Assembly (NCBI GenBank): GCA_027449965.1 | Contig: DAIDKP010000016.1 | Location: 1 to 64,000 of the forward strand | Length of the DNA stretch: 64,000 nucleotides | DNA from: Acidobacteriaceae bacterium | GTDB taxonomy: Bacteria; Acidobacteriota; Terriglobia; Terriglobales; Acidobacteriaceae | Direction of reading: 5' to 3' | In this document: in pieces, positions 25,830 through 38,831 of the stretch | Position numbering within the stretch: position 1 is the first letter of the stretch | Layout: each line of letters begins with the position of its first letter | Translations under genes and position numbers: made by a program | Notes under the pieces: generated by a model | Database searches by the model: none | What the model was told of the DNA's origin: nothing | The model's input: only the letters and a program-made list of their open reading frames with translations

Positions 25830-27260
25830 ATGGCTGTCGCTGCGCTTGAAGCTGTTGCATCGGATTCCAAAGTCGCTGACCTTTCGCTGGCCGACTGGGG
25901 CCGCAAGGAAATCGCCATCGCCGAGCACGAGATGCCCGGCCTCATGTCCATCCGCGCCAAATACGCGCCCGCGCGTCCGCTGGCAGGGGTGCGCATCACC
26001 GGTTCGCTCCACATGACCATTCAAACCGCGGTGCTCATTGAGACGCTTACAGCGCTGGGCGCCGATGTCCGCTGGGCCAGTTGTAACATCTTCTCCACGC
26101 AGGACCACGCCGCCGCTGCCATCGCCTCGACCGGCGTCCCCGTCTTCGCCTGGAAGGGCGAATCCCTCGAAGAGTACTGGTGGTGTACCTACCAGGCGCT
26201 CGCTCACCGCGACGGCCTCGGCCCGCAGCTCGTCGTCGATGACGGCGGCGACGTCACCCTGCTCATCCACAAAGGCTATGAACTGGAAAACGGCGACCGC
26301 TGGATCGACTCACCCTCCGACAGCCACGAAGAGCAGGTCATCAAGGATCTCCTCCGCCGCGTCCACGCCGAAGACCCCACCCACTGGCATCGCGTCGTCG
26401 CCCACTGGCGCGGCGTCTCCGAAGAAACCACCACCGGCGTCCATCGCCTCCACAAAATGATGGAGCAGGCGAAGCTTCTCGTTCCCGCCATCAACGTCAA
26501 CGATTCCGTCACCAAATCCAAATTCGACAACCTCTACGGCTGCCGTGAATCCCTCGCCGACGGCATCAAGCGCGCCACCGACGTCATGGTCGCCGGCAAA
26601 GTCGCCGTCATCTGCGGCTACGGCGATGTCGGCAAAGGCTCCGCCCACTCCCTGCGCGGCATGGGCGCACGCGTCATCGTCACCGAAATCGACCCCATCA
26701 ACGCGCTCCAGGCCGCCATGGAAGGCTTCGAAGTCACCACCGTCGAAGACACCCTCGGCCGCGGCGACATCTACGTCACCTGCACCGGCAACGTCGACAT
26801 CCTCACCCTCGAACACATGCGCCAGATGAAGGACCAGGCCATCGTCTGCAACATCGGCCACTTCGACAACGAAATCCAGATCGACCGCCTCAACGCCGCG
26901 CCCGACTCGACGCGCATCAACATCAAGCCCCAGGTCGATCAGTACACCTTCGCCGACGGACACAGCATCTTCGTCCTCGCCGAAGGCCGCCTCGTCAACC
27001 TCGGCTGCGCCACCGGCCATCCCAGCTTCGTCATGAGCAACAGCTTCTCTAACCAGACGCTGGCTCAGCTCGACCTCTGGGCCAACCGCGACACCTACAA
27101 AATCGGCGTCTACACCCTGCCCAAGCGCCTCGACGAAGAGGTCGCCCGGCTCCACCTGGAAAAAATCGGCGTCCGGCTCACCACGCTCACCCCGCGCCAG
27201 GCAGAGTACATTGGCGTCTCCGTGGAAGGCCCGTTCAAGCCGGAAACCTATCGCTACTGA
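25830..27260 (+). CDS. ahcY: adenosylhomocysteinase (SAH hydrolase)
   Basis: A 476-residue NAD-dependent enzyme splitting S-adenosylhomocysteine to adenosine and homocysteine, which removes the inhibitory product of methyltransferases. Visible motifs are [32 protein letters not shown], the NAD site [17 protein letters not shown], and the C-terminal KPETYRY with conserved Lys and Tyr. Length fits the bacterial family. The ATG has GGGAGAG upstream. The middle of the gene has extreme C-ending codon use, which also creates a long spurious antisense frame. Not obviously in an operon; fmdB follows after 102 bases. Confidence 0.97.
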   Translation: MAVAALEAVASDSKVADLSLADWGRKEIAIAEHEMPGLMSIRAKYAPARPLAGVRITGSLHMTIQTAVLIETLTALGADVRWASCNIFSTQDHAAAAIASTGVPVFAWKGESLEEYWWCTYQALAHRDGLGPQLVVDDGGDVTLLIHKGYELENGDRWIDSPSDSHEEQVIKDLLRRVHAEDPTHWHRVVAHWRGVSEETTTGVHRLHKMMEQAKLLVPAINVNDSVTKSKFDNLYGCRESLADGIKRATDVMVAGKVAVICGYGDVGKGSAHSLRGMGARVIVTEIDPINALQAAMEGFEVTTVEDTLGRGDIYVTCTGNVDILTLEHMRQMKDQAIVCNIGHFDNEIQIDRLNAAPDSTRINIKPQVDQYTFADGHSIFVLAEGRLVNLGCATGHPSFVMSNSFSNQTLAQLDLWANRDTYKIGVYTLPKRLDEEVARLHLEKIGVRLTTLTPRQAEYIGVSVEGPFKPETYRY

Positions 27261-27362
27261 AGCAGCCAGGGTCTGCAGCAGCGGCAACGAGCGGTTTACC
27301 CGTCCGATCTTGCCGCTGCGTACAATGGTGAAAGACCGTCATTGTCCTCGGAGGTTGCAACC

Positions 27363-27710
27363 GTGCCCCTGTATGAATATCGCTGCAAAGCCTGCGGCCA
27401 CAGCTTCGAAAAAATTCAGAGCTTTTCCGCAGAACCGGAACGCGTCTGTCCGCGCTGCTCCGGTGAGTTGGTTCGTCCCATCTCGGCTCCTGCTTTGCAG
27501 TTCAAAGGTTCCGGCTGGTACATCAACGACTACGCCGCCAAAGGAGCCTCGGCTTCGTCGAATGATGGATCGAGTTCTTCCTCCGATTCAGCTCCATCCG
27601 GTGCTTCCACATCGAGCGACGCAGCCTCTGTCCCCGCTTCCGCTCAAGCTGCAGAGTCTGCATCCGTTGCTCCCGCGCCTTCCAGTAGCACGGCGCCATC
27701 GGCTTCCTGA
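27363..27710 (+). CDS. FmdB family zinc ribbon protein
   Basis: A 115-residue protein. Residues 1-45 form the FmdB zinc ribbon: VPLYEYRCKACGHSFEKIQ, then RVCPRCSG, giving two CxxC knuckles. FKGSGWYINDYA is the family's conserved short motif. The rest (~55-115) is a low-complexity Ser/Ala/Pro tail, common in this family. The GTG at 27363 is preceded by GGAGG eight bases upstream. The family was first noted near amide and formamide genes, but its function is unknown; it may bind nucleic acid or act as a regulator. Confidence 0.88.
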   Translation: MPLYEYRCKACGHSFEKIQSFSAEPERVCPRCSGELVRPISAPALQFKGSGWYINDYAAKGASASSNDGSSSSSDSAPSGASTSSDAASVPASAQAAESASVAPAPSSSTAPSAS

Positions 27711-27747
27711 GCATTCAGTGCGCAGTCGGAATCCTCTGGCCGTGCGC

Positions 27748-28833
27748 TCAGCGGGTCGAACGTTCCAAGCGACGACTGAAAAACTCCGCCATCACCGCAA
27801 ACGCATCCTGAGACTCCGGCACTTCTGCGTTATAGAAAAACCCGTGGAACAGCCCGTCCCACACATGCAGTTCCGTCGCTACACCCGCCTTATGCAGCGC
27901 CAGTTCCGTCTCGATCGCACCGCTCATCGCAAAATCTCGCGTTCCGGTAATCAGCAGTGTCGGTGGAAACTTTGCCAGCGTCGAAGCAGATCGGATCGGC
28001 GCTACCATTGGGTCGTCCGGATTCGCCCCTGCGAAATATCCCAGCTGTCGCGCTCCCGGCACAGCCGCAGGCGGCATCCGCGCCTCACCCAGAGGAAACG
28101 CAATATACTGCGCATCTCCGCCAAACCCTCCCGCTGAAGCGCAGAAGATGCCATCGGCTCCTGGCATCGGCAGTCCATGCGTCTCAAACCACGCCAGCGA
28201 CATCGCCGTCAGCATTCCACCCGCAGAACATCCATAAACCCCGATGCTCTTCGCCGCATACTGCTTCAGCAACTCTCGATAGACTCTTGCCACATCTTCG
28301 CTCGCCGCAGGGAACCGATCCTTGGGCCCTTCACGATAGTCCACACTGACCACCTTCACGCCCATCTGCGCCGCCAGTGGAATCGATTCCAGTTCCGCGC
28401 AACCCGGCCAGCAGCCCGTAAATCCACCTCCGTGCAGGTTCACCAGCACACGCCCGTGATTCTCTGCTTTCACTCCTCCACGCGGGGTGTAAACATACAC
28501 ATGCACGCCGCCGATCTTCATCTCCTTGCGGTCTACTGCAAACCTCTGCCGATCCCATGCCAGATACGGCTTCATAAAGCGTGGCACACCCGCGTCCTGC
28601 TTCACGATCTCCGGATCCTGCATCTGTTCCAGATGCTCCGTGACATACTGTCGCGCCGCCGCGCTTAGATTCGACGACAGTGGCACCATTTCAGCCGGAA
28701 CCATCACCGCACCATCGGCTTTCACCTGAATTTTTGCTGATGGACTCTGAGCATAGACGATTCCAGACACCAACAGCCCTGCAACCATCCAAAACGAAAA
28801 AGAGCTGATTCGTAACGATGCGGTTTGGTTCAT
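27748..28833 (-). CDS. secreted alpha/beta hydrolase, HSL (type IV) esterase family
   Basis: A 361-residue esterase-like protein with a signal peptide ending at about residue 28 (VSGIVYAQ). The oxyanion-hole motif HGGGF (134-138) and the nucleophile elbow GCSAGG (Ser203) are typical of the hormone-sensitive-lipase family, although the usual GDSAGG Asp is Cys here. The Asp (GTRDFAMSG) and His (DGLFHGFFY) of the triad are present. It probably hydrolyses short-chain acyl esters in the periplasm. The ATG at 28833 was chosen for the signal peptide; the frame stays open to 29094, overlapping purF. Convergent with fmdB. Confidence 0.87.
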   Translation of the reverse strand: MNQTASLRISSFSFWMVAGLLVSGIVYAQSPSAKIQVKADGAVMVPAEMVPLSSNLSAAARQYVTEHLEQMQDPEIVKQDAGVPRFMKPYLAWDRQRFAVDRKEMKIGGVHVYVYTPRGGVKAENHGRVLVNLHGGGFTGCWPGCAELESIPLAAQMGVKVVSVDYREGPKDRFPAASEDVARVYRELLKQYAAKSIGVYGCSAGGMLTAMSLAWFETHGLPMPGADGIFCASAGGFGGDAQYIAFPLGEARMPPAAVPGARQLGYFAGANPDDPMVAPIRSASTLAKFPPTLLITGTRDFAMSGAIETELALHKAGVATELHVWDGLFHGFFYNAEVPESQDAFAVMAEFFSRRLERSTR

Positions 28834-29021
28834 CCTCACACCTCGCCCGTGGAGCAAGCCGAGTCTAGCACACACCCAGAATTCGTGGTTGCGATTGAGG
28901 AAACACTTCATCGATCCGTCGATTTGTGAGGAGCAGACAAGTGGCTGGAGTCTCCCGATATATCTGCAGGAAATCCAATTCCAGGCGGATGCCATCGATG
29001 CACAGCATCCATCGAAATCGC

Positions 29022-30550
29022 TTATCGCTCTGGGAAGCTCATCTGCATTTCCACCATCGCTTTCGCCGGCAGTATCTCGTCCACATCCACCCACTGCGTC
29101 GGATACTTGCCCGTGTAGCAGGCCGTGCAGAATCCCGTCCTGCCCGTCTCGTCGCAGCAGTGGACAAGCCCATCCAGCGACAGATACGCCAGCGAATCGG
29201 CCTCAATGAATCCCCGAATCTCTTCCACTGACTGGTTCGCCGCAATCAGGTCTTTTTTGCTCGGCGTGTCCACCCCGTAAAAACACGGCGAGATCGTCGG
29301 CGGGCAACTGATCCGCAGATGCACTTCCTTTGCGCCCGCGCCGCGCACCATCCGCACAATTTTCCGGCTCGTCGTCCCGCGAATAATCGAGTCATCGATC
29401 AAAATAATCCGCTTGCCTTCCAGCAGATTCCTCACCGGATTCAGCTTCAGCTTCACCCCAAAATCCCTCACCCTCTGCTCCGGCTCAATAAACGTCCTGC
29501 CCACGTAGTGATTGCGAATCAGCCCCAGCCGAAACGGAATTCCCGCCTCCGCCGCGTAGCCAATCGCCGCCGTCACACCGGAGTCCGGCACCGGCACGAT
29601 CAGGTCCGCGTCCACATGCGACTCCCGCGCCAGTTGCCGTCCCATCTCCTCGCGGCTCGCCTGCACCCATCGCCCATAAATCCGGCTGTCCGGCCGCGCA
29701 AAATACACATGCTCGAAGATGCAGCTCGCCTGCTCCACGCCCTGCGCAAAGTACCGGCTCGTCACTCCATCCTCGGTCACCATCACCAGCTCGCCCGGCT
29801 CCACGTCGCGCTCATACTCGGCCCGCAACAGGTCAAACGCACACGTCTCCGAAGCGAAGACAATCGTATCCGGCCCGTCCGCATTGCGAATCCGCCCCAT
29901 CGACAGCGGACGAAAGCCGCGCGGATCACGCGCTGCAAAAATCCTGTCCCGCGTCATCATCACAATCGAAAACGCGCCCTCGACCTGTTTGAGCGAATCG
30001 GCAATCGCATCCACCAGCGTCCCTGCCGTCGAGTGCGCAATCAACTGCACAATAATCTCCGAGTCCGAAGTGGTCTGAAAATACGCGCCCGCGCGCTCCA
30101 GTTTCGCTCTCAGATTGCCCAGATTCACCAGATTCCCATTGTGCGCAATCGCAATCAGCCCCTTCGTCGATTCCACGCGAATCGGCTGCGCATTCAGCAG
30201 CGCCGAATCTCCAGTGGTTGAATAGCGGGTGTGTCCGATGCTCAGGCTTCCAGGAAGCTTGGCCAAAACATCTTCGGTAAAAATCTCCGACACCAGCCCC
30301 ATACCTTTGATGTTGCTCAGCGTCTGCCCATTCGCCGTCGCAATCCCCGCCGACTCCTGCCCGCGATGCTGCAACGCATAAAGCCCCAGATAGACCTGTC
30401 GCGCGGCCTCTGCATGCCCATAAACCGCCATCACGCCGCACTCTTCGCGCAGCGTGTCGGGATCACGCTCTTCCACGGCACTTTTCTGCATCTCCACGTT
30501 GACTGCTGTATCAGCTATTCCGGGAACCGCTTCGTAGAGCCGCGCGACGC

Positions 30551-30554
<4 letters not shown>
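29022..30554 (-). CDS. purF: amidophosphoribosyltransferase
   Basis: A 510-residue enzyme for the first committed step of purine synthesis, transferring amide nitrogen from glutamine to PRPP. The catalytic N-terminal nucleophile is Cys39 in [12 protein letters not shown], so a 38-residue propeptide must be removed, as in the Bacillus-type enzyme. Cysteines for a 4Fe-4S cluster are present ([12 protein letters not shown] and [17 protein letters not shown]). The PRPP loop is [15 protein letters not shown]. The ATG overlaps the purL stop by four bases. The propeptide length is greater than the ~11 residues of B. subtilis, so the true start could be later. Confidence 0.95.
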
Positions 30555-33061
<2,507 letters not shown>

Positions 33062-33351
33062 CGCCCTCAGCCCTGTTTTGAGTATGAATTTCCCATGAAG
33101 AACCCTCTTTATTGTCGCACGGTCTTTACCTATCAAGGATCTGAACGCCAACTAACGAGAGATGCCCGAAGTCAGCATCAATGCAGTCAATCCAACTGCC
33201 GTCGGGAAATGTAGCCCTTGAAAACTAGTTGAGCGCGAACTCAATGAGAACCGAATGTCAGATCGGCCAGAGGATTCCGCAGAAATTCTGCCCTGTTTCA
33301 CGGGATTGCTGACATTCCGATTCGCCATCAATATGGTCTAATAGAGATACA

Positions 33352-33438
33352 GGCGGGTTGGCGGAACTGGCAGACGCAGAGGTCTCAAAAACCTCCGAGA
33401 GCAATCTCATATCGGTTCGATTCCGATACCCGCCACCA
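33352..33438 (+). tRNA. tRNA-Leu (anticodon CAA)
   Basis: An 87-base cloverleaf. The acceptor arms GGCGGGT and ACCCGCC pair fully, then A and an encoded CCA (33436-33438). The anticodon stem GAGGT/ACCTC holds the loop CTCAAAA, with anticodon CAA (33385-33387 approximately) reading UUG. The T arm is ATCGG-TTCGATT-CCGAT, and a long class II variable arm is present as expected for Leu. It is a lone tRNA, transcribed against its neighbours. Confidence 0.97.
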
Positions 33439-33757
33439 TCGGGCACATCCAAAATACCAAGAAGCCGCATCCGTCGTAGTTATCCCGAAGCCGCGTCTGG
33501 TTCTTAGCCAAGTACCGAAATCCGAGCATCTCTCGATTTGCGCGACAGACATGGCCGGGCACTGCGCGTATCCGTGGGCCGCGTGTCCTGGCAGAAGTCT
33601 TGACGTCTCGGCCTCTGCAAAGCCCCGCAACGCTATTCACTACGCACCGCGAATCAACACGGTGTTCCCTTTCGCAAAGTCCTCATTCATCCACCCAAGC
33701 CAACGTTCGTCCTATGCTGACGATTCTGTCCGCGTCAGGATGACGCAGGCCCTCAGC
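33439..33757. other. 319-base gap after tRNA-Leu with nothing recognisable
   Basis: No supported gene, repeat or integrase remnant. I looked for a second copy of the tRNA 3' end, which would mark an integrated element, and saw none. Reading frames antisense to the tRNA here are artefacts. Confidence 0.5.
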
Positions 33758-35716
33758 TCAATGCTCGTCAGGAACGACAGGCATATCCACAAACGTTGGA
33801 TGGGATGGGGTATGCCAGATGCGCTGCGTGGCACGTTGGAAGTCTGATGGTTTTGCAAAAAAGATTCTCGGGACATAGGTTTGCGGGTTGCGGTCGTAGA
33901 GAGGAAACCAGCTCGATTGAATCTGAATCATGATCCTATGACCGGGAAGGAAAACGTGGTTAGCCGTAGGCAAGGCAAATTTGTAATCGAGCGGTTGATT
34001 GGGAGTCAGCGGGGAAGGATGGCTGAGGCTGGTACGGTAGCGTCCGCGGAAAATGTCCATGGCAATGGGAAGCTGGTAGCCGCCAAGCTGCGGATCGCCG
34101 GGAACTTCATCCGGATAAACGTCGATGAGTTTGACCACCCAGTCAGAGTCTGTACCGGAGGTGGAAGCTGAAAGATGAACAACAGGCTCTCCCGAGATGC
34201 GCAGTGGCGCGCTTAGCTCGGTTGAGGTCCAGGTGAGAACATCCGGACGCCCAGAGAACTCACGCTGATCATCGACCAGCCAGCGAACCCAGGAAAGATC
34301 CGATGTATAGCCGACGGGCTGGCTGGGACGAGTACGGTAGGGTACTGGCCTGGAAGGATCCGAGACATACTCGTCGTAAGCCGTGCCGCCAGCATCGGGT
34401 GCGGTGAAGCTAACCCTGCCGCCAGAGGTGACATAGAGCGGGGTTGAGCGCGGCATGCACCCTGAGACGCACGAGGAGGGCCAATCCGACAACTGCTGCC
34501 AGCGATTGGCGCCCGTTTCAAAGGCATTCACGCGCGCAACGGTCAGCGGCGGCGGATTGTCCTGAAGATAGTGGGCAAGAAACGGGGCGAGAATCTGCGT
34601 ACGGAAATAAAGCCCGGTGTCGCTGTTGAACGGAATCGCTCCGAGCGAGCTGGCTGGCTCAATCTCCTGGCCGTGATGCCATGGCCCCAGCGTGAGAAAC
34701 AGATTCCTCCTCGCAGTCTCCGGCTGGGCGGCGTTGACAGCCTTCCAGACAGCGATGGCGCCATAGATATCCTCCTGATCCCACAGGCTGGCAACAAGCA
34801 TGGTGGGCACCGTGAGCGGCTGGCGAGCAAGTATCTGATCGACTGCCTGGTCAGCCCAGAAACTGTCATAGGCCGGATGGGCAACCACTTTTCGCCAAAA
34901 GCCAATCTGCTCCATGCCACGCTCTTTGGCCAGTTCTCCAGCCGTACCGGGACGCATGTACGTGTCGTAATCGTCGAAGGTGCTCGTGAGCCATCGCGCA
35001 GTATTGGCTCGGGTCGCAGTCTGCTCATAAATGTAGGGGAGATTCTGCTCGCGGAAAGCTCCGTTGTGAAACCAATCATCGCCGCGCCAGCCATCAACCA
35101 TCGGATTCATAGGGACGGCCACTTTGAGTGCAGGATGAGGGCCAACAAGAGGCATGAGCGAAAGGAATCCGTCGTACGAGATACCCAGAACACCGACTTT
35201 GCCATTGGATTCGGGGATGTGTTTGACCAGCCAGTCAATGGTGTCCCATGTATCCGTGGATTCATCGATGGGCGTGGGATTGAGCGGACCATGAAGCGGG
35301 CGATTCATCACGTAATCGCCTTCAGAGCCATACTTGCCGCGAATATCCTGCACCACGCGAATGTATCCGCCGGAGAGAATGGTCTCCACCGCATTGTCAT
35401 AGCCCCAAAGTGCCGAACCGAGGTGCATACTGGGCGAGTTGGCGGTGAGAACATCGGCGCTGTAGGGTGTGCGGGTCAGCAGAATGCCTGCGTGGTGAGC
35501 ACCGTTGGGCACGAGAATGACAGTGTGAAGGCGGATGCCATCACGCATGGGAATCATGACCTCACGACGCTGATAGTCCATGCCAACCTGCGTCGGTTGA
35601 AAGTGCGCAGGAGTCTCGCTTGGATAATTGGGATACTTGGGCGCTGACTGTGCAAAAACAGCAGCGGCTGAGACCGCGAGCACGCACACTGGCAGAAGGC
35701 TGGAAACACGCACCAT
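33758..35716 (-). CDS. secreted CocE/NonD family hydrolase (alpha-amino acid ester hydrolase-like)
   Basis: A 652-residue S15-family hydrolase with a signal peptide (residues 1-22, ending AVFAQ). The catalytic Ser180 is in GISYDG. The Asp is in SLWDQEDIYG and the His in GPWHHGQE, the latter two matching the alpha-amino acid ester hydrolase/glutaryl-7-ACA acylase group. After the alpha/beta core (about 50-440) comes the C-terminal jelly-roll domain (about 460-645, with PLRISGEPVVHLSASTSGTDSDWVVKLIDVYPD). It would act in the periplasm on esters or amides of amino acids. ATG at 35716 with GAGG upstream. It lies downstream of the beta-propeller gene on the same strand. Confidence 0.9.
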   Translation of the reverse strand: MVRVSSLLPVCVLAVSAAAVFAQSAPKYPNYPSETPAHFQPTQVGMDYQRREVMIPMRDGIRLHTVILVPNGAHHAGILLTRTPYSADVLTANSPSMHLGSALWGYDNAVETILSGGYIRVVQDIRGKYGSEGDYVMNRPLHGPLNPTPIDESTDTWDTIDWLVKHIPESNGKVGVLGISYDGFLSLMPLVGPHPALKVAVPMNPMVDGWRGDDWFHNGAFREQNLPYIYEQTATRANTARWLTSTFDDYDTYMRPGTAGELAKERGMEQIGFWRKVVAHPAYDSFWADQAVDQILARQPLTVPTMLVASLWDQEDIYGAIAVWKAVNAAQPETARRNLFLTLGPWHHGQEIEPASSLGAIPFNSDTGLYFRTQILAPFLAHYLQDNPPPLTVARVNAFETGANRWQQLSDWPSSCVSGCMPRSTPLYVTSGGRVSFTAPDAGGTAYDEYVSDPSRPVPYRTRPSQPVGYTSDLSWVRWLVDDQREFSGRPDVLTWTSTELSAPLRISGEPVVHLSASTSGTDSDWVVKLIDVYPDEVPGDPQLGGYQLPIAMDIFRGRYRTSLSHPSPLTPNQPLDYKFALPTANHVFLPGHRIMIQIQSSWFPLYDRNPQTYVPRIFFAKPSDFQRATQRIWHTPSHPTFVDMPVVPDEH

Positions 35717-35844
35717 GAAGTTGACCTCGAACAGAACGGGATAGGAGCAAGCTAGCACGGCGAGGACGCTTTGCGGAAGAAATCTCGACAACCTTGAGCC
35801 AAGATGCCCATTCCCAAGCGCCCGAATACAAGCGCAATGGCCGC

Positions 35845-36882
35845 TCAGGGTTGATCTGATGGTCGAAAGATGCGCAGCACAGGGTGGCCATTCACATCTT
35901 GCAATGGGAAGTAGACCAGGTGGGTTGCCGGATCGACAGCGACAGTGTGAGCGTGGGAAAGGGTCAGCGCGCCGATCCGCGTGAGCTTCATGTCCTGGAG
36001 TTGAAAGACCGTGACTTCGCCCGATTCCGCCGAAACATAAAGCCGCCGCAGGCCAGGATCAAAAGCGAGCACATCCGGATCGTCGCCAACGGACTGTGGT
36101 GCTCCGAGCACTCTGAGATCCCGCAATCGAACGACTGCCAACGAATGATTGCCTTCGCCAGCAACAAAAGCGAATCCATCGGCTGGATCAAGAACGATCC
36201 CATGCGGATCATCGATGCCCGTCAGAGCGGCACGCGTGAGAATGCGGTTCGTTGCAGGATCAATGGCCACAAGCTGGTTGAGATGGTGTACGGCAACGAG
36301 AATATGACCCGTTGTGGGATCATAGACAGTATTGCCCGCGCCTCCTCCCAGCGGAATGGAAGCCATCACCTGTGTCCCATCCTGATTCACAACAGCATCT
36401 GTCCCGCCATGCTCGTCCGAGACGAAAACCTTACGCTGTGCCGGTGCATACGCCACGCCATCGGGATAATTGATCGGCCCGGCACGACCCACGATACGCC
36501 ATGTGTCGCTGTCCATTGCAATCAGCGCATGGTCTCCCGTCGCTGAAGCATAGACGCGGTGAAGCGATGGAACGGCGAGCACGCCGTGTACACGTTGAAA
36601 GCCCGGAAGATTGGCCAGGACGCGACGCGCGCGCACATCAAAGACAACGAGATGGTCGTCGTTCATGTGGGCGATAAATAGCCGCCCGCTCACCGGATCA
36701 AGGCTTTGATAATCAAAGCGAACCGCAGCACCCGGCAGCGGAATCTCGGCGATTGGAATCAGCACGGATTCATGATGGACCGTCAGGGTTGGGTTAGCAG
36801 CGCCCAGGGAAACCGCAAGCGGGCAAGCGCAGAAAAGACCGATCAGCAATCTTCTGTGCCACCAGACAGCCATGCTGCGCAT
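35845..36882 (-). CDS. secreted YVTN-type beta-propeller protein
   Basis: A 345-residue protein with a signal peptide (about residues 10-28, LLIGLFCACPLAVSLGA). The rest consists of seven-bladed-propeller-like repeats: FDYQSLDPVSGRLFIAHMNDDHLVVFDVRARRVL, then VHGVLAVPSLHRVYASATGDHALIAMD, and so on at ~42-residue spacing. The best-known relatives are YncE and 40-residue YVTN proteins, with surface or binding roles; no catalytic residues are evident. It lies 23 bases upstream of nothing on its own strand except the end of glk at 36906, so it could be at the tail of the carbon block or an independent unit. Function unknown. Confidence 0.8.
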   Translation of the reverse strand: MRSMAVWWHRRLLIGLFCACPLAVSLGAANPTLTVHHESVLIPIAEIPLPGAAVRFDYQSLDPVSGRLFIAHMNDDHLVVFDVRARRVLANLPGFQRVHGVLAVPSLHRVYASATGDHALIAMDSDTWRIVGRAGPINYPDGVAYAPAQRKVFVSDEHGGTDAVVNQDGTQVMASIPLGGGAGNTVYDPTTGHILVAVHHLNQLVAIDPATNRILTRAALTGIDDPHGIVLDPADGFAFVAGEGNHSLAVVRLRDLRVLGAPQSVGDDPDVLAFDPGLRRLYVSAESGEVTVFQLQDMKLTRIGALTLSHAHTVAVDPATHLVYFPLQDVNGHPVLRIFRPSDQP

Positions 36883-36905
36883 AGAATTCCTCCCGAGGGC
36901 AGGAC

Positions 36906-37925
36906 TTACAGGCTTATGCTGGCGGCGCGGTGAGAGATGCCGCTGAGTTCGGCGGCTCGTGCTTCGGCATAGGCAGCCGCACCCATGAGCGCAGCACGAC
37001 TCTCCATGATGACTCGGACAGGCATGTTGATGAGCAACTGGCTCAGTCGCCCCTTGTCGGTAAAGGCTCTGAGGAAAGATCCGTCCTTGAGTTTCTCCAG
37101 AATGCGCGGAGCGATGCCGCCGCCGATGTAAAAACCGCCAATTGAAAGCACCTTGAGGGCAAGATTGCCGCTTTCAGCACCGTAGGCCGCGACAAACATA
37201 TCCAGAGCGCGCTCGCATATCTCGCTTTTGGCGCTGAGAGCCAGCTCCGTGATGACGGCGTTAGGGTCTTCCTCCGTGATGCGGTCGTGAAGCCAGGCAG
37301 GTTCCTCCATGCCACGGACGTCACGCAGGAAATCATAGATGTTGGTCAGGCCCATGCCACTGACAACGCGCTCAAAGCTGATTCGCCCCTGGTACTTCTG
37401 CTTGAGATAACGAAGCAGGTCAATCTCATCTTCGTTGCGCGGAGCGAAGTCGCAGTGCCCACCCTCGCTGGGCATGGGAACGTGCATTTTGCCATTCCAG
37501 GCAAGGATCCCTTCGCCGAGTCCAGTGCCCGCTGCGATGAGCGCGCGGTTGCCGATCTGGCGCGGGTCGCCCTCGGACAGCGTGAATATTTGCTCCGGAG
37601 AAAGCTCCGCAATGCCGTAGCCGTTCGCCTCCAGATCGTTGATGAGGAAGACATGGTCAATCTTGAGCGAGTGAGACAGCTCACGGCTGTCCAGCGTCCA
37701 CGGCAGATTGGTCAGGCGCAGACGTCCGTCACGCACCGGGCCAGGGACACCAAAACAAGCGCTTGTGACGCTTTCTTGGCCCAAAAAGTCGCGGACAATC
37801 TCTTCCAAACCAGAGTATTCGCGAGCCGGGTAGCGGGTGTCGCGGGTATGTTGCAGCTTTCCGTTGATAAAGTCGAAGAGCGCCAGGTGTACCTTTGTTC
37901 CGCCCACATCGCCAGCAAGAATCAT
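36906..37925 (-). CDS. glk: glucokinase (Glk family)
   Basis: A 339-residue ATP-dependent glucose kinase of the bacterial Glk (non-ROK) type. The N-terminal phosphate site is LAGDVGGTKVHLALF. The catalytic Asp lies in FLINDLEANGYG, and GTGLGEG, PSEGGHCDFAPRNEDE and GGFYIGGGIAPRI complete the family motifs. It supplies glucose 6-phosphate to Zwf encoded upstream. The ATG overlaps the pgl stop by four bases. It is the distal gene of the GH15-tkt-rpiB-HAD-gnd-zwf-pgl-glk block. Confidence 0.95.
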   Translation of the reverse strand: MILAGDVGGTKVHLALFDFINGKLQHTRDTRYPAREYSGLEEIVRDFLGQESVTSACFGVPGPVRDGRLRLTNLPWTLDSRELSHSLKIDHVFLINDLEANGYGIAELSPEQIFTLSEGDPRQIGNRALIAAGTGLGEGILAWNGKMHVPMPSEGGHCDFAPRNEDEIDLLRYLKQKYQGRISFERVVSGMGLTNIYDFLRDVRGMEEPAWLHDRITEEDPNAVITELALSAKSEICERALDMFVAAYGAESGNLALKVLSIGGFYIGGGIAPRILEKLKDGSFLRAFTDKGRLSQLLINMPVRVIMESRAALMGAAAYAEARAAELSGISHRAASISL

Positions 37926-38719
37926 CGAGTTCGCTCCAGGTGAACGATGCCATTGGCATCGGGCGCGGGCAGGCAGGCTGCCGCAGCCTCATCAAGAATC
38001 ATTGTGAGTATACCGCTCGCGGGCCAGATCAGTTGCGACGGTAAGCGCTCAACATCGCCCGGCCCCATGAGTACTTCGCGCAAGACAGTGGCTTTTTCTG
38101 CGCCACCGATGAGGAAAAAAACTTCGCGGGCATGGTTGATGACCGGCCAGGTGAGCGTGACGCGCCAGGTGTCCTTTTGCGGAACGTGATTGGCCACTAC
38201 CAGGCGGCCCATCTCATGAATGGCGTCGGTATGCGGAAATAACGAAGCGGTATGGCCGTCGTCGCCCATGCCAAGGGCGAGAATATCGAATCGAGGTGAC
38301 TCAGCTCCCTCCAGACGGAAGCTCTGGCGTATCTCAAATTCGTAGCGGTCCGCTGCTTCTTGTGGATCAAGCTCCCCCTGGATACGGTGAACCTGCTCAG
38401 GGCGGAGTGGAACGAGATCCAGCAAGGCTTCGCGCGTCATGCGATAGTTGCTGTCAGCATGGTCGGGCGGGACCATGCGCTCATCCACCCAGAATATTTC
38501 CAGCGCATCCCAGGGAATCTGCTTGCGAAAGTGCTGGGCTGGGTCCGCAAGCAGATGAAACATGGCCTTGGGCGTCGAGCCGCCGGAGATGGCGATGCGC
38601 ACTCGTCCCCGCGCATCATTTGCCTCTTCGATCAGTTCGACGAGATGCTCAGCACCAAAGCGGGCAAGCGCAGAGGCATCAGGGGCAATTTCACAGGTGA
38701 TCTTCAGCAAAGAAGCCAT
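37922..38719 (-). CDS. pgl: 6-phosphogluconolactonase
   Basis: A 265-residue DevB-type lactonase hydrolysing 6-phosphogluconolactone, the product of Zwf. RIAISGGSTPKAMFHLL is the sugar-phosphate site, FWVDERMVPPDHADSNY is the family's second block, and LGMGDDGHTASLFP contains the catalytic His. It is placed between zwf and glk and overlaps glk by four bases. There is a 112-base gap from zwf, which may carry an extra ribosome site but shows no clear promoter. Confidence 0.95.
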   Translation of the reverse strand: MASLLKITCEIAPDASALARFGAEHLVELIEEANDARGRVRIAISGGSTPKAMFHLLADPAQHFRKQIPWDALEIFWVDERMVPPDHADSNYRMTREALLDLVPLRPEQVHRIQGELDPQEAADRYEFEIRQSFRLEGAESPRFDILALGMGDDGHTASLFPHTDAIHEMGRLVVANHVPQKDTWRVTLTWPVINHAREVFFLIGGAEKATVLREVLMGPGDVERLPSQLIWPASGILTMILDEAAAACLPAPDANGIVHLERTR

Positions 38720-38831
38720 GCACGCTCCTCACAACAAGTTTGAACGCTCCGCACGGGAGCGGAATGCATCGACGCGCGACCGCAGACAAGGTAAGAATGC
38801 CTGTCCGCAGTCAAACGGTCTGTGCGCAGGA

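Noticed and set aside
26310..27287. A 325-codon minus-strand frame inside ahcY
   Set aside because: Its product is almost only Val, Asp, Gly, Ala and Glu, the mirror of C-ending codons in ahcY.
33258..33640. Minus-strand frames across the tRNA-Leu with RNRTD- and GIEPI-like peptides
   Set aside because: These are the familiar spurious peptides read from the complement of tRNA genes; the cloverleaf on the plus strand is complete.
33352..33757. Possible integration site at tRNA-Leu
   Set aside because: No integrase, no second copy of the tRNA end and no foreign genes on the flank.
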